64,000 bases of DNA from Mesorhizobium onobrychidis (GCF_024707545.1 NZ_CP062229.1:5995501-6059500); one strand, 5' to 3'; shown: positions 37,266 through 46,502, numbered from the stretch's first letter. Made by a program: numbers and translations. Notes: generated by a model not told the origin, from the letters alone.

Positions 37266-38945
37266 CTATTCGTAGAGGATGTTGACTTTGCCGGCGTCGA
37301 ACGTGTCGGTGCCGCCGAGCGTCGTCAGGCGGACGCGATCGAGTGCCGCGCTGAGGGATTTCGAGCCCGCGCCAAAGGTAACGATCGTCGTGTCCGACCG
37401 GCTACCTTGCATCGAGGCGACCCATGTGAAGGTGGCAGGATCTATCAGGGTGAGGACCATGCTGCCGTGCAGAACGTTCGCTGCGGCGTGGGAACTGCCG
37501 GCGAGGCGGAATCCGGTGGTGTTAGCCGCGGTGTTGGTGGTGTCGGAGCCAGTGATGTGCCCTGCCGTGCCGAGATAGCCGGTCGCCTCGATGCCGCCGG
37601 AGTCGCCGATCTGGATGATCGGCGTCGAGGTTCCCGAGGTGGAGAGATCAGCCCATGAAACCGTGATCCTCCTCGTCCCGTCGGGAATGCTGGTGAAATC
37701 GATCGCGACCCCGGACGTGGCTGCCGCTACCGCGCCGATGCCGCCGCCCCACTCAGGCGCTGTGGCGCCGGGGTTCATTCTCAATCTTTGGCCGGCAGCG
37801 CCTTTCGGGATGCGCGCCAGCACCCTGTCGCTGGTGGCATAGAACAGATCGCCGGCCACGACGGACGCCGGCAGCGTGGGAATGATCTTCGTCGCTGCGC
37901 CATCGCCGATTGCCAGCGCGTTGTCGTCGGTATCCCATTGCGCGTCGCCTTCGACCGTCGGTGCTGGTGCAGCGCTTTGCTTCAGGACCAGCGTCGGTTG
38001 GGTGACCGTGTTGAAGGTCAGGCCGCCATTGGCGCGGAGATAATGGGTGCAGATGACCTTGTTCGCGCCGAGCGAGCGAAGCCTGATGATGTCGCCGGCA
38101 CCACCCACGATGTTCACGCCGCCTGGCAGGATCAGGTCGGTAGCGTGATGCGTGAAGGTCGGGGCACCGGTGAGCGTCAATTCCCGCTCCACGCCGGCGG
38201 CACCAGTGACGAACGATGTGATCGTGGCGCCGCCGGTCAAGTTGCCGGTGCGCCCGGTCATTGCGGTAAGGTCGGTAGCCTGCGCCGACGAGATATTGGC
38301 CGCAACGACCGCCGCATCGTCGTTCATCTGAAGCGGCGTGCGGTTTTCATATTGGGTGTTGCCCGCATTGCGGCGGACATAGTTGTGAACGGCCGGGACG
38401 GTCGGCATTTCAGCGTTGGAAGCCGAGGAAGCGCTGGCCGCGGCTGCGGCGGCACTGGCGGCAGCGGCGGCGGCCGCAGCGGTCGCAACCGCTGAGATCG
38501 GCGAAATCTCGACCATGATGATGAGGTTTTCAGCCGTTATGTCGGCAGCCAGCGACACAGCGAGATAGTCGTTGGTGACGACGTAGACGTCGCCGGTCAG
38601 GCTATCGCGCACCAGGTCGGAAGAGGAGTAGATCGTGCCGGCGAGATAGTTGCCCTTATAGGTGCCGCGCACCTGGATGACGCCGGTATCGTGCGACGCG
38701 ACCGACGCGCCGCTGATCTCCGCAATGACGGCATCGGCGATATAGACCGGCGCCTCGAACTTGCCGTCGCCGTCCAGCGTCTGCGGGTTTCTCGCGGTTG
38801 TCGAGCCGGTCGGGCCGGCATAGAGCGTTGCCAGCGTCGCCGTCTTGATGCCGTTGATGTCGACCTCGAAGAACGTCGCCGTCGCGCCAATGTAGATCGG
38901 GTTCGCTAATTGGAAATCGGGGATCGAACTGCGAAGGCCGGGCAT
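37266..38945 (-). CDS. Tail fibre-like protein with head-binding N-terminus
   Basis: 559 residues from the ATG at 38945 (TGATG overlap with the previous gene; an in-frame TTG two codons earlier is less likely). The N-terminal region (NPIYIGATATFFEVDINGIK, GKFEAPVYIADAVIAEISGA) has the same 'NP...YV...' adhesin-anchor layout as the tailspike gene downstream, suggesting both dock on the same site. Residues ~150-175 are an Ala/Ser-rich coiled segment, followed by a long beta-rich part. It is probably a second receptor-binding fibre. Confidence 0.65.
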   Translation of the reverse strand: MPGLRSSIPDFQLANPIYIGATATFFEVDINGIKTATLATLYAGPTGSTTARNPQTLDGDGKFEAPVYIADAVIAEISGASVASHDTGVIQVRGTYKGNYLAGTIYSSSDLVRDSLTGDVYVVTNDYLAVSLAADITAENLIIMVEISPISAVATAAAAAAAASAAAAAASASSASNAEMPTVPAVHNYVRRNAGNTQYENRTPLQMNDDAAVVAANISSAQATDLTAMTGRTGNLTGGATITSFVTGAAGVERELTLTGAPTFTHHATDLILPGGVNIVGGAGDIIRLRSLGANKVICTHYLRANGGLTFNTVTQPTLVLKQSAAPAPTVEGDAQWDTDDNALAIGDGAATKIIPTLPASVVAGDLFYATSDRVLARIPKGAAGQRLRMNPGATAPEWGGGIGAVAAATSGVAIDFTSIPDGTRRITVSWADLSTSGTSTPIIQIGDSGGIEATGYLGTAGHITGSDTTNTAANTTGFRLAGSSHAAANVLHGSMVLTLIDPATFTWVASMQGSRSDTTIVTFGAGSKSLSAALDRVRLTTLGGTDTFDAGKVNILYE

Positions 38946-39691
38946 CAGCAATCCTCCATTCCAAAGGGTTCTGTCGTCGGGGATTCGGTGTCGTGCTCAC
39001 GGTTTTCGAAAGCCTCGAGGCCGGAGAACGCCTTGAGCTCCTCGCGCTCAAAGCGCGCAAGGCTCTGCTCGGGCAGTTTGACGACGGCGCCGCCGCCGAT
39101 GTCGACCGCGAGCTTATAGACCAGCCAGCGCTGCCAAGCCTGCCGGAACAGCGTCTCGACCGTGCCCTCCGGCCTGGTGCCGCTGACGCCGCCCGGTGCG
39201 ACGTTGGGCGCGTAGGACTGGAAATCGAGGACGATCGTGTAGACGTCCGTGTCGGTCGCCTCGATCGTCGGATAGGTGTAGAGGGTCGGATCGGGCAGCC
39301 GGTCGATATAGACCTCGCAAGGCGTGCCCGTGGTCGAGAGCTTTGACTTTTCCAGCCATGTATCGCGCGCCACGATGGTCAGCGGCGTGCGGTTGCCGTC
39401 GGCGTCTTCCAGCCATGCTGCGACCGGGAACTGAAACCCGTTGTCGGGGAACTCCTCGATCTCGTCGGAAAGCAGATAGGCTTGCTGGCCCGCGACAAGC
39501 GTCAGGGTGATGCTCGCCGGGATCAAAAAGAACAACCTGGTGGTGCCTGCGACTTGCGCCATGATCAGGTCGAGCCAGAACATCGCCTCGCGCAGATCCT
39601 CGCCGTCGGGAGCGCTCTCCGTCGTCGGGAACTTCCCGATCAGGCGAAGAGCGCGCTCGCAGATTTCCTTGGCTTTGAGGACGCGCGACAT
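38945..39691 (-). CDS. P22 gp4-like head-completion/tail accessory protein
   Basis: 248 residues. The N-terminal helical part (KAKEICERALRLIGKFPTTE, DLREAMFWLDLIMAQVAGTT) and the following beta insert (ITLTLVAGQQAYLLSDEIEE) match the gp4/tail-tubular-protein-A type of connector that sits under the portal of podoviruses. Near the C-terminus RQAWQRWLVYKLAVDIGGGA is a family-like helix. In P22, gp4 also has peptidoglycan hydrolase activity, which cannot be judged here. Confidence 0.75.
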   Translation of the reverse strand: MSRVLKAKEICERALRLIGKFPTTESAPDGEDLREAMFWLDLIMAQVAGTTRLFFLIPASITLTLVAGQQAYLLSDEIEEFPDNGFQFPVAAWLEDADGNRTPLTIVARDTWLEKSKLSTTGTPCEVYIDRLPDPTLYTYPTIEATDTDVYTIVLDFQSYAPNVAPGGVSGTRPEGTVETLFRQAWQRWLVYKLAVDIGGGAVVKLPEQSLARFEREELKAFSGLEAFENREHDTESPTTEPFGMEDC

Positions 39692-39701
39692 GCGTTGCTA
39701 C

Positions 39702-40220
39702 CTATGCCGCGTCTTCTTCGGCGTCGGCCGGCGGCGTCCATTCGTCAGGATTGGCCTCGTTGACGCTGTTGAGCTTCTTGCGCTCGGCGATCGCCCCGAT
39801 GATGAAGGCGATCACGTCCTCGCGAGAACCTTCCTTGGTGACCTTCTCGCCGCCGGGCAAGCTTACCGCGCGCAGCCAAAGGGCTTCATCGTGCAGATCG
39901 TTGTAGTTGGCGACCGTCTCGTCGGGCGCCAGGCGAAGCCGCTCGCCGGCCTGCAACTCGTCGGGCTGCTTTGGCACGCCGCGCCACGCCAGCACGTTGC
40001 CGTCGGCGTCGGTCAGCTTGAAGGCCGTGCTGTTCTTCAGGAATTTTACGGCGACCTCGCGCGGCATCTTGTAGGGCTTGCCCGGGACGAACTTGATGGT
40101 GCGGACGACGCCGTCGACCATCATGTCGTGCTCGCGCGGACCGCTGCTCGGCGTCGCGGTCATGTCGATGACGTGCATCATGCCGGCATCGGCCGGCTTC
40201 TTCACGGTTTCCGTGGTCAT
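39702..40220 (-). CDS. Hypothetical virion-region protein
   Basis: 172 residues. The ATG at 40220 has AGGA 9 nt upstream and is preferred to two earlier in-frame codons. The sequence has a compact beta-rich part (MMHVIDMTATPSSGPREHDM, VRTIKFVPGKPYKMPREVAV) and a charged helical tail ending in acidic residues. It lies between the decoration-type protein and the gp4-like connector, so a head or neck role is likely. Family not recognised. Confidence 0.6.
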   Translation of the reverse strand: MTTETVKKPADAGMMHVIDMTATPSSGPREHDMMVDGVVRTIKFVPGKPYKMPREVAVKFLKNSTAFKLTDADGNVLAWRGVPKQPDELQAGERLRLAPDETVANYNDLHDEALWLRAVSLPGGEKVTKEGSREDVIAFIIGAIAERKKLNSVNEANPDEWTPPADAEEDAA

Positions 40221-40325
40221 TTGGTTGGTTCCTTTTGCGGGGAGCATGGGAATTGAAGCGGCGGGTAGCCGGGCATCCGTCCCGTCGGACACCCGGCCCC
40301 CCGCATCCGGTCGCGTAGGAGGAAA
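40221..40325. other. Hairpin-bearing gap after the decoration-type gene
   Basis: On the minus strand GCCGGGTGTCCG pairs with CGGATGCCCGGC (one two-base mismatch) around a six-base loop, at about 40268-40298. No T run follows. It may act as an mRNA stabiliser or a partial terminator that steps expression down from the capsid genes to the minor proteins. Confidence 0.4.
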
Positions 40326-41039
40326 CTACGCGGCCAGAAGGTAAGGCAGGTAGATGAAGCCCTTGCCGGTGTCGGAACCGGCCGAGGTGGTGACAGTGAT
40401 GGCCTTGCCGACCATCGTGTTGTCGCCTTCCGGGGCGTCGTCGCCTGCGTTGGCTGAGTCCAGCACCGAAAACAGCGCGCCCATCGTGTCCGCAGACGCG
40501 AGCAGGCTTGCCTTGACGATGCCGAGTGCAGCGACCGAAACGCTGTCGATATAGCCGTCAGCGTCGCCGCTGTCGGTCGAGAGCGTGCCGACGTCGAGGT
40601 CTTCGGTGGCGTCGACTGCGGTGACGTGGACGAAGGGCGTCGGCAGCATCAGGCCGGAAGGCACGGTGAAGCCGGTGCTCGTCTCGGTCGCGGCGGTGAG
40701 GTCTGCCGCGGCCCACGGGATCACCATGCACTGGTTGCGGCCCGTCCCGACGAGGATTTCATTCGGGCCGGACGGTTTTACGTTCTTCACGACGATGAAC
40801 TGGCCGCCGGGCGCCTGGATATAGAGGTCGACCAGAAGCACGGTTTCGGCGGTGAAGAAGTTGATGAAGCCGCGCGTCAGCGAGACCGGATTGGCGAGAG
40901 CCGCACCGTCGACGTCTTTCAGCGTGGCCTTCAGCGCATCGCCATTGACGGCAACAAAGGCTTTGCCGCCTGCGGTGATGATCGCCTCGAGGGTCGTCGC
41001 ATCCTTCAACTGGATGCGGTATTCGAGTTGACGAAGCAT
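40326..41039 (-). CDS. Phage head-associated protein, possible decoration protein
   Basis: 237 residues, beta-rich and almost without charged helices (VDLYIQAPGGQFIVVKNVKP, GKAITVTTSAGSDTGKGFIY). GGAG is present before the start. It follows the capsid gene by about 70 nt, the usual place for a decoration or head-stabilising protein in phages with an N4-gp56-type capsid. No family identified. Confidence 0.6.
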   Translation of the reverse strand: MLRQLEYRIQLKDATTLEAIITAGGKAFVAVNGDALKATLKDVDGAALANPVSLTRGFINFFTAETVLLVDLYIQAPGGQFIVVKNVKPSGPNEILVGTGRNQCMVIPWAAADLTAATETSTGFTVPSGLMLPTPFVHVTAVDATEDLDVGTLSTDSGDADGYIDSVSVAALGIVKASLLASADTMGALFSVLDSANAGDDAPEGDNTMVGKAITVTTSAGSDTGKGFIYLPYLLAA

Positions 41040-41109
41040 TTTCGTGTTCTCCGTAGGGATTGAAGGTGACCGGGCAGATCATCCGCCCGGTCGCGATCAC
41101 GGGTGCGGC

Positions 41110-42222
41110 TTACGCTGCGGCGGCGGTCTTGATGGCGATCGTGCCGAAATCCTCGCGGTTGTTCGAGTCGTAGATCGACTTGAACTGAGGCTTCAGCATG
41201 CCGATCTTGCGGCCCGAACCGATGCCCGGCCGGTTGCCGTAGTCGGTCTTGTCGCTTTCACGCCAGAAGGTATTGCCGATCGTGGCAATGCCGCCGGCCT
41301 GGGCGCCGAGATAGAGCGCCTGAGCACCATCGATCAGCCCGCCGGCGCCCCACTTCGAGGCCGAAGCGAGGCCGGAAGTGTTGAACACCTTGTTGTGCTG
41401 ATAGATGATGGTGCCGTCGATCGTCGCCATGGCGCCGGTGAACAGCTTGTTGTCGCCGCCGGGCTTTTCCGCCGTGCGCATGATGGTCTGGTAGGTCGGG
41501 TCGAGCACCAGGTCGCGGCGCTGACGCGGGTGGAGGACCATCACATAGTAGCTGCGACCGCCCGAACGGATCGGGCGAAGACGCTTTTCAGCCGCCTGGG
41601 TGTTGGCGCGCACGATGGTCGCCCACGACATCTTGTCAGACGAGGTGATCGAGCCTTCGCTGGTCGCCGAACCGCCGAAGAGAATGCGGTTGGTCGAGGG
41701 AGCCGCCACGTCCGCGCCGAAGCGCAGCGAGGGAAGTTGCGAGCCTGTGCGGGTCGCACCGTTCGTCTTCAGCGTATAGGCACGGCCCGACAAGGTGAGG
41801 AACATCAGTTCGTCCATCTTGTCGGAGAGCCAGAACGCCAGCTTTTCCTTGGACTGAGCGCGGAACCGGATGACGGTCGCCTGCTCGGCCATTTCGCCCT
41901 TGGACTTGGTGCCGTGGCGAAGCTGGTCGATGCGGATGACCTGTGCGTCGTTGATCATCGCCTCTTCGTTGCCGTCGAGTTCGTTGTCGCCGACGACACC
42001 GTCGCCCTGAAGGTCCTGCACAAGCTGCATGACGCATTCCAGGCCACGTTCGGTTTCGGTGAGCTTCGTCACGCGCTGGATGACGGAGTTCATGTCGGAA
42101 TCGGACTTGCCGATATAGCCGTTGGCAAACCAGAACGACTCGTCGCGGCCGGCTTGCCAGGTTTCTGCGGCCCACACTCGTTTCTGAGCGATGGTGAGGG
42201 CGCCGAAGTCAGTAGCGGACAT
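41110..42222 (-). CDS. Major capsid protein, N4-gp56 family
   Basis: 370 residues. Typical blocks of the N4-gp56-type capsid are present: the N-terminal MSATDFGALTIAQKRVWAAE, WFANGYIG, LQGDGVVGDNELDGNEEAMI, INDAQVIRIDQLRHGTKSKG, then YYVMVLHPRQRRDLVLDPTY and GTIIYQHNKVFN. GGAGGA lies 5 nt before the ATG. It forms the icosahedral shell together with the scaffold encoded just upstream. Confidence 0.88.
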   Translation of the reverse strand: MSATDFGALTIAQKRVWAAETWQAGRDESFWFANGYIGKSDSDMNSVIQRVTKLTETERGLECVMQLVQDLQGDGVVGDNELDGNEEAMINDAQVIRIDQLRHGTKSKGEMAEQATVIRFRAQSKEKLAFWLSDKMDELMFLTLSGRAYTLKTNGATRTGSQLPSLRFGADVAAPSTNRILFGGSATSEGSITSSDKMSWATIVRANTQAAEKRLRPIRSGGRSYYVMVLHPRQRRDLVLDPTYQTIMRTAEKPGGDNKLFTGAMATIDGTIIYQHNKVFNTSGLASASKWGAGGLIDGAQALYLGAQAGGIATIGNTFWRESDKTDYGNRPGIGSGRKIGMLKPQFKSIYDSNNREDFGTIAIKTAAAA

Positions 42223-42238
42223 TGAAGTCCTCCTATTT

Positions 42239-43333
42239 CTAGGTTGTGATGCCGAGGAAGCGGTGTCGCGTGGCGATCGGCAGGGCTGCCAGATCGTCGT
42301 CGCTCATGTTTTCGATGGAGGCTTCCGAGATTACTTCGCCTGCGGAACCTGTCATCGACGCCACGTTCGGGGGCATGTTCCCCTGCATGGCGATCTTGGC
42401 TGCCCGAGCCGCAGCGTCTGGACTGAGACCGGGGGCGGCAGGCGTGGCCGGTGCTGGCGCTGCCGGTGTGGCACCGGGGACGGCCAGCGTCTTGCCCGTC
42501 AGCATCGGGCCATACTTGTCGGAGAGCAGGGCAACACGCTCGCGCAGCCGCAGGCTGCCAATCGGTCCTTTCGGCAGTTCGACACGCTCAGCGGCAAACG
42601 ATTCCTTCGCTTTCATAACGAGGTAGTCGAAGTCGCTGTCGCTCTCGATCGCCGCCAGGTACGGGTGCTTCGCCTCGAGTTCAGCCGTGAGCTGGTCGAG
42701 ATAGAGATCCGTGGTTGCTGTCGGCTGCTGTGCCTGCTGTTGTGGGACCTTGGCGAGAAGGATTTCCTCGCGGATCGCTTGCTCCTGATTGGTGAGAGCC
42801 CGCTCCTGCGTCTTCAGTTCGGCGTAGGAGATTTCCCCCGCGTCGTACTTCTTCGCAAGCGCGTCGATCTGCGTGCCGACCGCGATAAGGCGGTCTGCTG
42901 CCGGAGGCGTAGCCGGTGCTGGCGGGGTTGCCGCCGGAGCCGGTGCCGCCGGTCCTCTCACTTTCAGCGCCTCGACCTGTCCAGCAAGGAACGCGTTCTG
43001 GCGAGCCAGTTCGTCGTTCTTGTTGTTGACCTCGTCGAAGCGGGCCTTCGGGATCATCGGGGCGGCGGGTTGCTGCTCCTGCTGGTCCTTTGGCTTTTCT
43101 GGTGCGCCCGGCGTGGCTGCTGCTGCCGGTGTTTCGATTCCTGGCTCCGCTGGTGCTGCTGGCTTGGCCTCCTCGGCTTGAGCGGCTGCCTTGGCATTTT
43201 GGAGTTCGAGATCGTCGAGATCGTCCGAAACGATCACCGCCGGCTGTGGTGCCGGTGCTGGCGCGGCTGGCGTTGCTGCCGGGTCCGTCTCGAGTGCGGG
43301 CGCAATAAGGTCCTGTCCGAGTAGCTCGGCCAT
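42239..43333 (-). CDS. Scaffolding protein
   Basis: 364 residues from the ATG at 43333; AGGAG lies 9 nt upstream of it, whereas the ATG at 43342 would abut the AGGAG. The protein is Ala/Pro/Glu-rich with several Pro-Ala linkers and a central coiled coil (RFDEVNNKNDELARQNAFLA, KTQERALTNQEQAIREEILL). Composition, length and position directly before the capsid gene match phage scaffolds, which direct procapsid assembly and leave before or during packaging. Confidence 0.75.
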   Translation of the reverse strand: MAELLGQDLIAPALETDPAATPAAPAPAPQPAVIVSDDLDDLELQNAKAAAQAEEAKPAAPAEPGIETPAAAATPGAPEKPKDQQEQQPAAPMIPKARFDEVNNKNDELARQNAFLAGQVEALKVRGPAAPAPAATPPAPATPPAADRLIAVGTQIDALAKKYDAGEISYAELKTQERALTNQEQAIREEILLAKVPQQQAQQPTATTDLYLDQLTAELEAKHPYLAAIESDSDFDYLVMKAKESFAAERVELPKGPIGSLRLRERVALLSDKYGPMLTGKTLAVPGATPAAPAPATPAAPGLSPDAAARAAKIAMQGNMPPNVASMTGSAGEVISEASIENMSDDDLAALPIATRHRFLGITT

Positions 43334-43351
43334 TGTCGTCATCTCCTGTCG

Positions 43352-43430
43352 CGTGATGGTGCGGAAACGCCCGTGAAGTCGGCGGCACTTCGATCCTGTA
43401 TCGCCGGATCATGCGGAAGACGCCCGTCAA
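43352..43430. repeat. Imperfect direct repeat upstream of the scaffold gene
   Basis: ATGGTGCGGAAACGCCCGTG (from about 43354) and ATCATGCGGAAGACGCCCGT (from about 43408), each followed by a similar AAG(T/C)CGGCGGC tail. The two ~35-nt copies are about 55 nt apart in the 150-nt gap before the scaffold gene. Probably a small duplication in a non-coding stretch. Confidence 0.5.
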
Positions 43431-43451
43431 AGCCGGCGGCGCTCTTGGAAT

Positions 43452-43482
43452 GGTCAACTTAACACCAGGTGTTAAACTGACC
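43452..43482. promoter_or_regulatory. 31-bp near-perfect palindrome before the scaffold gene
   Basis: The sequence GGTCAACTTAACACC-A-GGTGTTAAACTGACC is symmetrical in 13 of 15 base pairs around 43467, with the inner 17 bp (TTAACACCAGGTGTTAA) perfect. It sits 10 nt after the end of the 43494-44024 gene, in the largest gap of the head operon. No T run follows. The shape suits a dimeric regulator site or an RNA hairpin separating portal-side from capsid-side expression. Confidence 0.5.
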
Positions 43483-43493
43483 GAAATGCTTGG

Positions 43494-44024
43494 CTAATGC
43501 GCGGTAGGCTGCTGCCCCTGCGCACGCTTGAAGGTCTGGCCCTCGCCGTGGTCGATCACATCGACCATCAGCTTTTTCCATGTCTGCCATGCGCCTTCGC
43601 AGCGCTGGCCCCAGGACTCGCGACCGGACAGCATGACGTCGGCGAAATCGAACTCCTCGCCCTCGCCGTGCTGCCACTCGACGGTGAACTGCGGATCCCC
43701 GTCGGCGTCGACCCAGATGATGCACATGCGGTGATAGTCGGCATGGAGCAACAGGACCGAATTGCCGGGGACGGGATGGGTAAAGACGATCACCCATGCG
43801 CCGCCGAAGTGCAGTTCGCGATTGAGCAGGGTGAGCAGATCGCGGCCGAATATCATCTGGTCGGGCGCCAGTTCGGGCGATCCGGGGTTGTGGTCGATGA
43901 ACTCGCCATTGTCGCGCTGCATCAGCGCGTAGTGGTGGCCCTGGCCGCCTTCAAGCTCGGCTTCGCGGACGAAGCGACGGAGCATGAACGGCGTGATCAG
44001 GCGCTCGTCGGGAACGCGGTGCAT
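43494..44024 (-). CDS. Hypothetical phage protein in the head operon
   Basis: 176 residues, soluble, aromatic- and His-rich (GGAWVIVFTHPVPGNSVLLL, HRMCIIWVDADGDPQFTVEW, REIL-type motifs absent). It overlaps the end of the preceding gene at the start codon. Position between portal/acidic protein and scaffold suggests a head assembly or accessory function. No family known to me. Confidence 0.6.
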   Translation of the reverse strand: MHRVPDERLITPFMLRRFVREAELEGGQGHHYALMQRDNGEFIDHNPGSPELAPDQMIFGRDLLTLLNRELHFGGAWVIVFTHPVPGNSVLLLHADYHRMCIIWVDADGDPQFTVEWQHGEGEEFDFADVMLSGRESWGQRCEGAWQTWKKLMVDVIDHGEGQTFKRAQGQQPTAH

Positions 44025-44557
44025 TACGCCTGCGCCTCGGGCTCGGTCGGCTCCGGTGCCACGCCGATCATGTTCTCGGCCGTGGTGACGGGCTCTTCAA
44101 CCGGATCCACCGGATTTTCCGGGCCGGGCTCTACCGGCTCCTGAAACTCGCCGTCTTCGACGGGGCGTACCTCTTCGGGGACCGGCGGCGCGGCATCCTG
44201 TGCGGGCTGCCCGTCGGGGTCGAGAACGGCAGGCTCGATCTTGTTGATGATCAACGCGCCCGGACCTGCTGCCTTCATGGCGGCGACCTCTTCCTCGGTC
44301 CACTGCTGGTCGTTGGCATCGGCCGATGGGTCAACCACGCCCATAAGGTCGCTGTTGAGCCCTGAGACTTCGTCGATCGGCTCGGGCTCCTGCTCCACAT
44401 TCAGGCCGCGGTGAGAAACGCCGATGACGTCGCCTGTCTCAATGTCGAGCGTGCGGCCTGGCCGGATGGTGTGTGTCTGGCCGTCATGCGTCGTGACGAC
44501 GACGTCGCGCTCGGATTCGGCGGCTTCCATATTCACGATCTGCACTTTGCGGGACAT
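44024..44557 (-). CDS. Acidic Pro/Glu-rich phage protein
   Basis: 177 residues. A small N-terminal beta domain (RDVVVTTHDGQTHTIRPGRT) is followed by a strongly acidic, Pro-rich tail (PVPEEVRPVEDGEFQEPVEP and similar). It follows the portal gene by 19 nt. Acidic low-complexity proteins beside portal genes can be head accessory or scaffold-like factors. No further assignment. Confidence 0.6.
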   Translation of the reverse strand: MSRKVQIVNMEAAESERDVVVTTHDGQTHTIRPGRTLDIETGDVIGVSHRGLNVEQEPEPIDEVSGLNSDLMGVVDPSADANDQQWTEEEVAAMKAAGPGALIINKIEPAVLDPDGQPAQDAAPPVPEEVRPVEDGEFQEPVEPGPENPVDPVEEPVTTAENMIGVAPEPTEPEAQA

Positions 44558-44576
44558 TGCAGTTTCCTCTCAGGGT

Positions 44577-46502
44577 TTAGCCGGCGGGACCGGCTGGGGG
44601 TGGAAGTTGCGGCGGTGCGCCAGGCGCGCCCGGCGCTCCTGGTGGTTGCATCATCTGGCCTTGCATGGCCTTGAAACGCTCGATCCATTCGGTCTTGCGC
44701 GGCAGCGACGACATGTCGACGATCAGGTCGGCAAAGGCCGGCAGCGCCGGGCCGATCGCCGGGCCCATCTTTTCAAGAAGCAGCATCATCTCTTCGAACT
44801 GCGCATTGGCGAAGGTCGAGGAAAGCGGCTGCTCGTCGACAACGGCCGAATACTTGCCGATGGTGATGTCGTTGAGGATGCGCTTGATCCCGCTCAGCGG
44901 GTCGGTCTGCATCTGGTTGATGAGGACCTGCGTGAACTTCCCATCCTCGCCGAGCACGCGGTACATGCGCTTTTCGGTGTAGTGGTTCTGGAACAATTCC
45001 AGGTGCTTGCCGCCCAGGATGGTCTTGGTCCGCGTGAAATTGTCCATGTAGAGCTGGATGGCGATGACGGCCTGGCGCTGCCTTGCCTCGATCGCCCTGC
45101 CCGACTGGACGCGGTCGAGCTCGCCGAGCGCGCTCTCGTTGATGCCCGAGATGGTGCGGATATCGTCCTGCGCCTTCTGCTCAAGGCGCTCATGCGCCAT
45201 GGCCGGGGCGGCCGGCGACATCTGCTTGGGCTCGTGCTCGCCTTTCCACTTCATCATGTAGCCCGGCGAGGCGCCGAAATTCTTGAGCTTGCGCTCCTGC
45301 ACCGGGTCAAGGCTGCTCTCGTGATAGGACCAGCCGCCGTTCGACAGCTTCGACGTGACCTCGACCTCGACCGAGCGGCGCTTGTTCTTCTCCTTCTGCG
45401 GATCGATCAGGTCCTCGACCGCACCGCGCGTCATACCCCTGCGAAAATAGGGAAAATAGCCAGCGATCGAATAGGTGTCGTAGGGCGACGGCGCGTCGTG
45501 CAGCAGCATGTCGCCAACCATCGTGGTGCATTGCAGCCTGGTGACCTGCCGGCGCTCGACGATAAGCGGGTTGCCGATCGACTGGCCGTAGTAGAGGATT
45601 TTTTCGATCCGATCCCTGTTCCAGTCGACCGGCAGCACCTTCTTGTCGCCCGTCTCGAGGTCTATGCAGACGTTGCGCTGCTCGGTGACGCGGTGCTCGG
45701 ACTGGATGATCTTGATCGTCTTGCGGTACGTGTCGACGAAATCGCCCATCGTGCCGTAGAACGTGTCCCACCATTCATTGCTGGTCTCGTCGCGCTGGCC
45801 GAAGGTGCGCACCGGCGAAACCTCGTCGCCGACCATCATGGACGTGACGGGAGCGACAGGCGTATGGCCTTGCGTGAAGGGCCGCACCAGGCCGGCCACC
45901 TTCTTGCCGAACGTGCCTTCGATCTCATCGATCGAGACCATTTTCGCGGTCTGGATGTAGGCGGCCGAATCGTTGAGGTCGTAGGTGTCGGCGTCCGGAT
46001 CGATGTAGGTGGCGAACGGGTCCTGCCCTGTGGTGCTGATCTCGCCCAGGTCGTTGTTTTCGAAGTCGAGCACGGTCTTGTAGAAGCCTCGGCCAGCGAC
46101 GATGCCGTCGAGGAACACCTCGCCGTCGACGAACTTCAGGCCGGTGGACATGGCCGCGTTCTTTTCCAACCGGCTCAGGATCTCGGCAATCTCTTCGCTC
46201 GATCGCGCATCAGAGCCCGGGCTGAAGGTGATGTCGGTCTTGTTGTTGGCGTGGTAGCCGAGAATGAGGCGGACCAGCGGTGCAATGACGTTGAAGGTCA
46301 GCGCCGGCCGCTTCTGTGCCGCCATGTCGGCCAGCGCCTTGGCGGTCCACTGCCTGCCTTCGAAGAAGTCGACCGCCACCTTGGCGCTCTCGGCCCATTT
46401 GTTGTGAGCCCACGAGGCGCGCTGATGCCGTTCGGCGAGGATCATGACTTTCGTCTGATCCTGCTCGGGCAGCTTGTCGGTCGGGGTTGGGCCGTATTTC
46501 AT
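44577..46502 (-). CDS. P22-like portal protein
   Basis: 641 residues (P22 gp1 is 725). Family features include the N-terminal RHQRASWAHNKWAESAKVAV, RPALTFNVIAPLVRLILGYH, DPFATYIDPDADTYDLNDSA and the C-terminal clip/stem region ISGINESALGELDRVQSGRA followed by IEARQRQAV. The C-terminus is a Pro/Gly tail. It forms the dodecameric ring at one vertex through which DNA is packed and ejected. AAGGAA lies upstream of the start. It is followed by the acidic protein, then scaffold and capsid. Confidence 0.85.
   Translation of the reverse strand: MKYGPTPTDKLPEQDQTKVMILAERHQRASWAHNKWAESAKVAVDFFEGRQWTAKALADMAAQKRPALTFNVIAPLVRLILGYHANNKTDITFSPGSDARSSEEIAEILSRLEKNAAMSTGLKFVDGEVFLDGIVAGRGFYKTVLDFENNDLGEISTTGQDPFATYIDPDADTYDLNDSAAYIQTAKMVSIDEIEGTFGKKVAGLVRPFTQGHTPVAPVTSMMVGDEVSPVRTFGQRDETSNEWWDTFYGTMGDFVDTYRKTIKIIQSEHRVTEQRNVCIDLETGDKKVLPVDWNRDRIEKILYYGQSIGNPLIVERRQVTRLQCTTMVGDMLLHDAPSPYDTYSIAGYFPYFRRGMTRGAVEDLIDPQKEKNKRRSVEVEVTSKLSNGGWSYHESSLDPVQERKLKNFGASPGYMMKWKGEHEPKQMSPAAPAMAHERLEQKAQDDIRTISGINESALGELDRVQSGRAIEARQRQAVIAIQLYMDNFTRTKTILGGKHLELFQNHYTEKRMYRVLGEDGKFTQVLINQMQTDPLSGIKRILNDITIGKYSAVVDEQPLSSTFANAQFEEMMLLLEKMGPAIGPALPAFADLIVDMSSLPRKTEWIERFKAMQGQMMQPPGAPGAPGAPPQLPPPAGPAG

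Noticed and set aside
43352..43430. CRISPR-like array
   Set aside because: Only two imperfect copies with one spacer-like gap and no cas genes nearby; explained as a small duplication.
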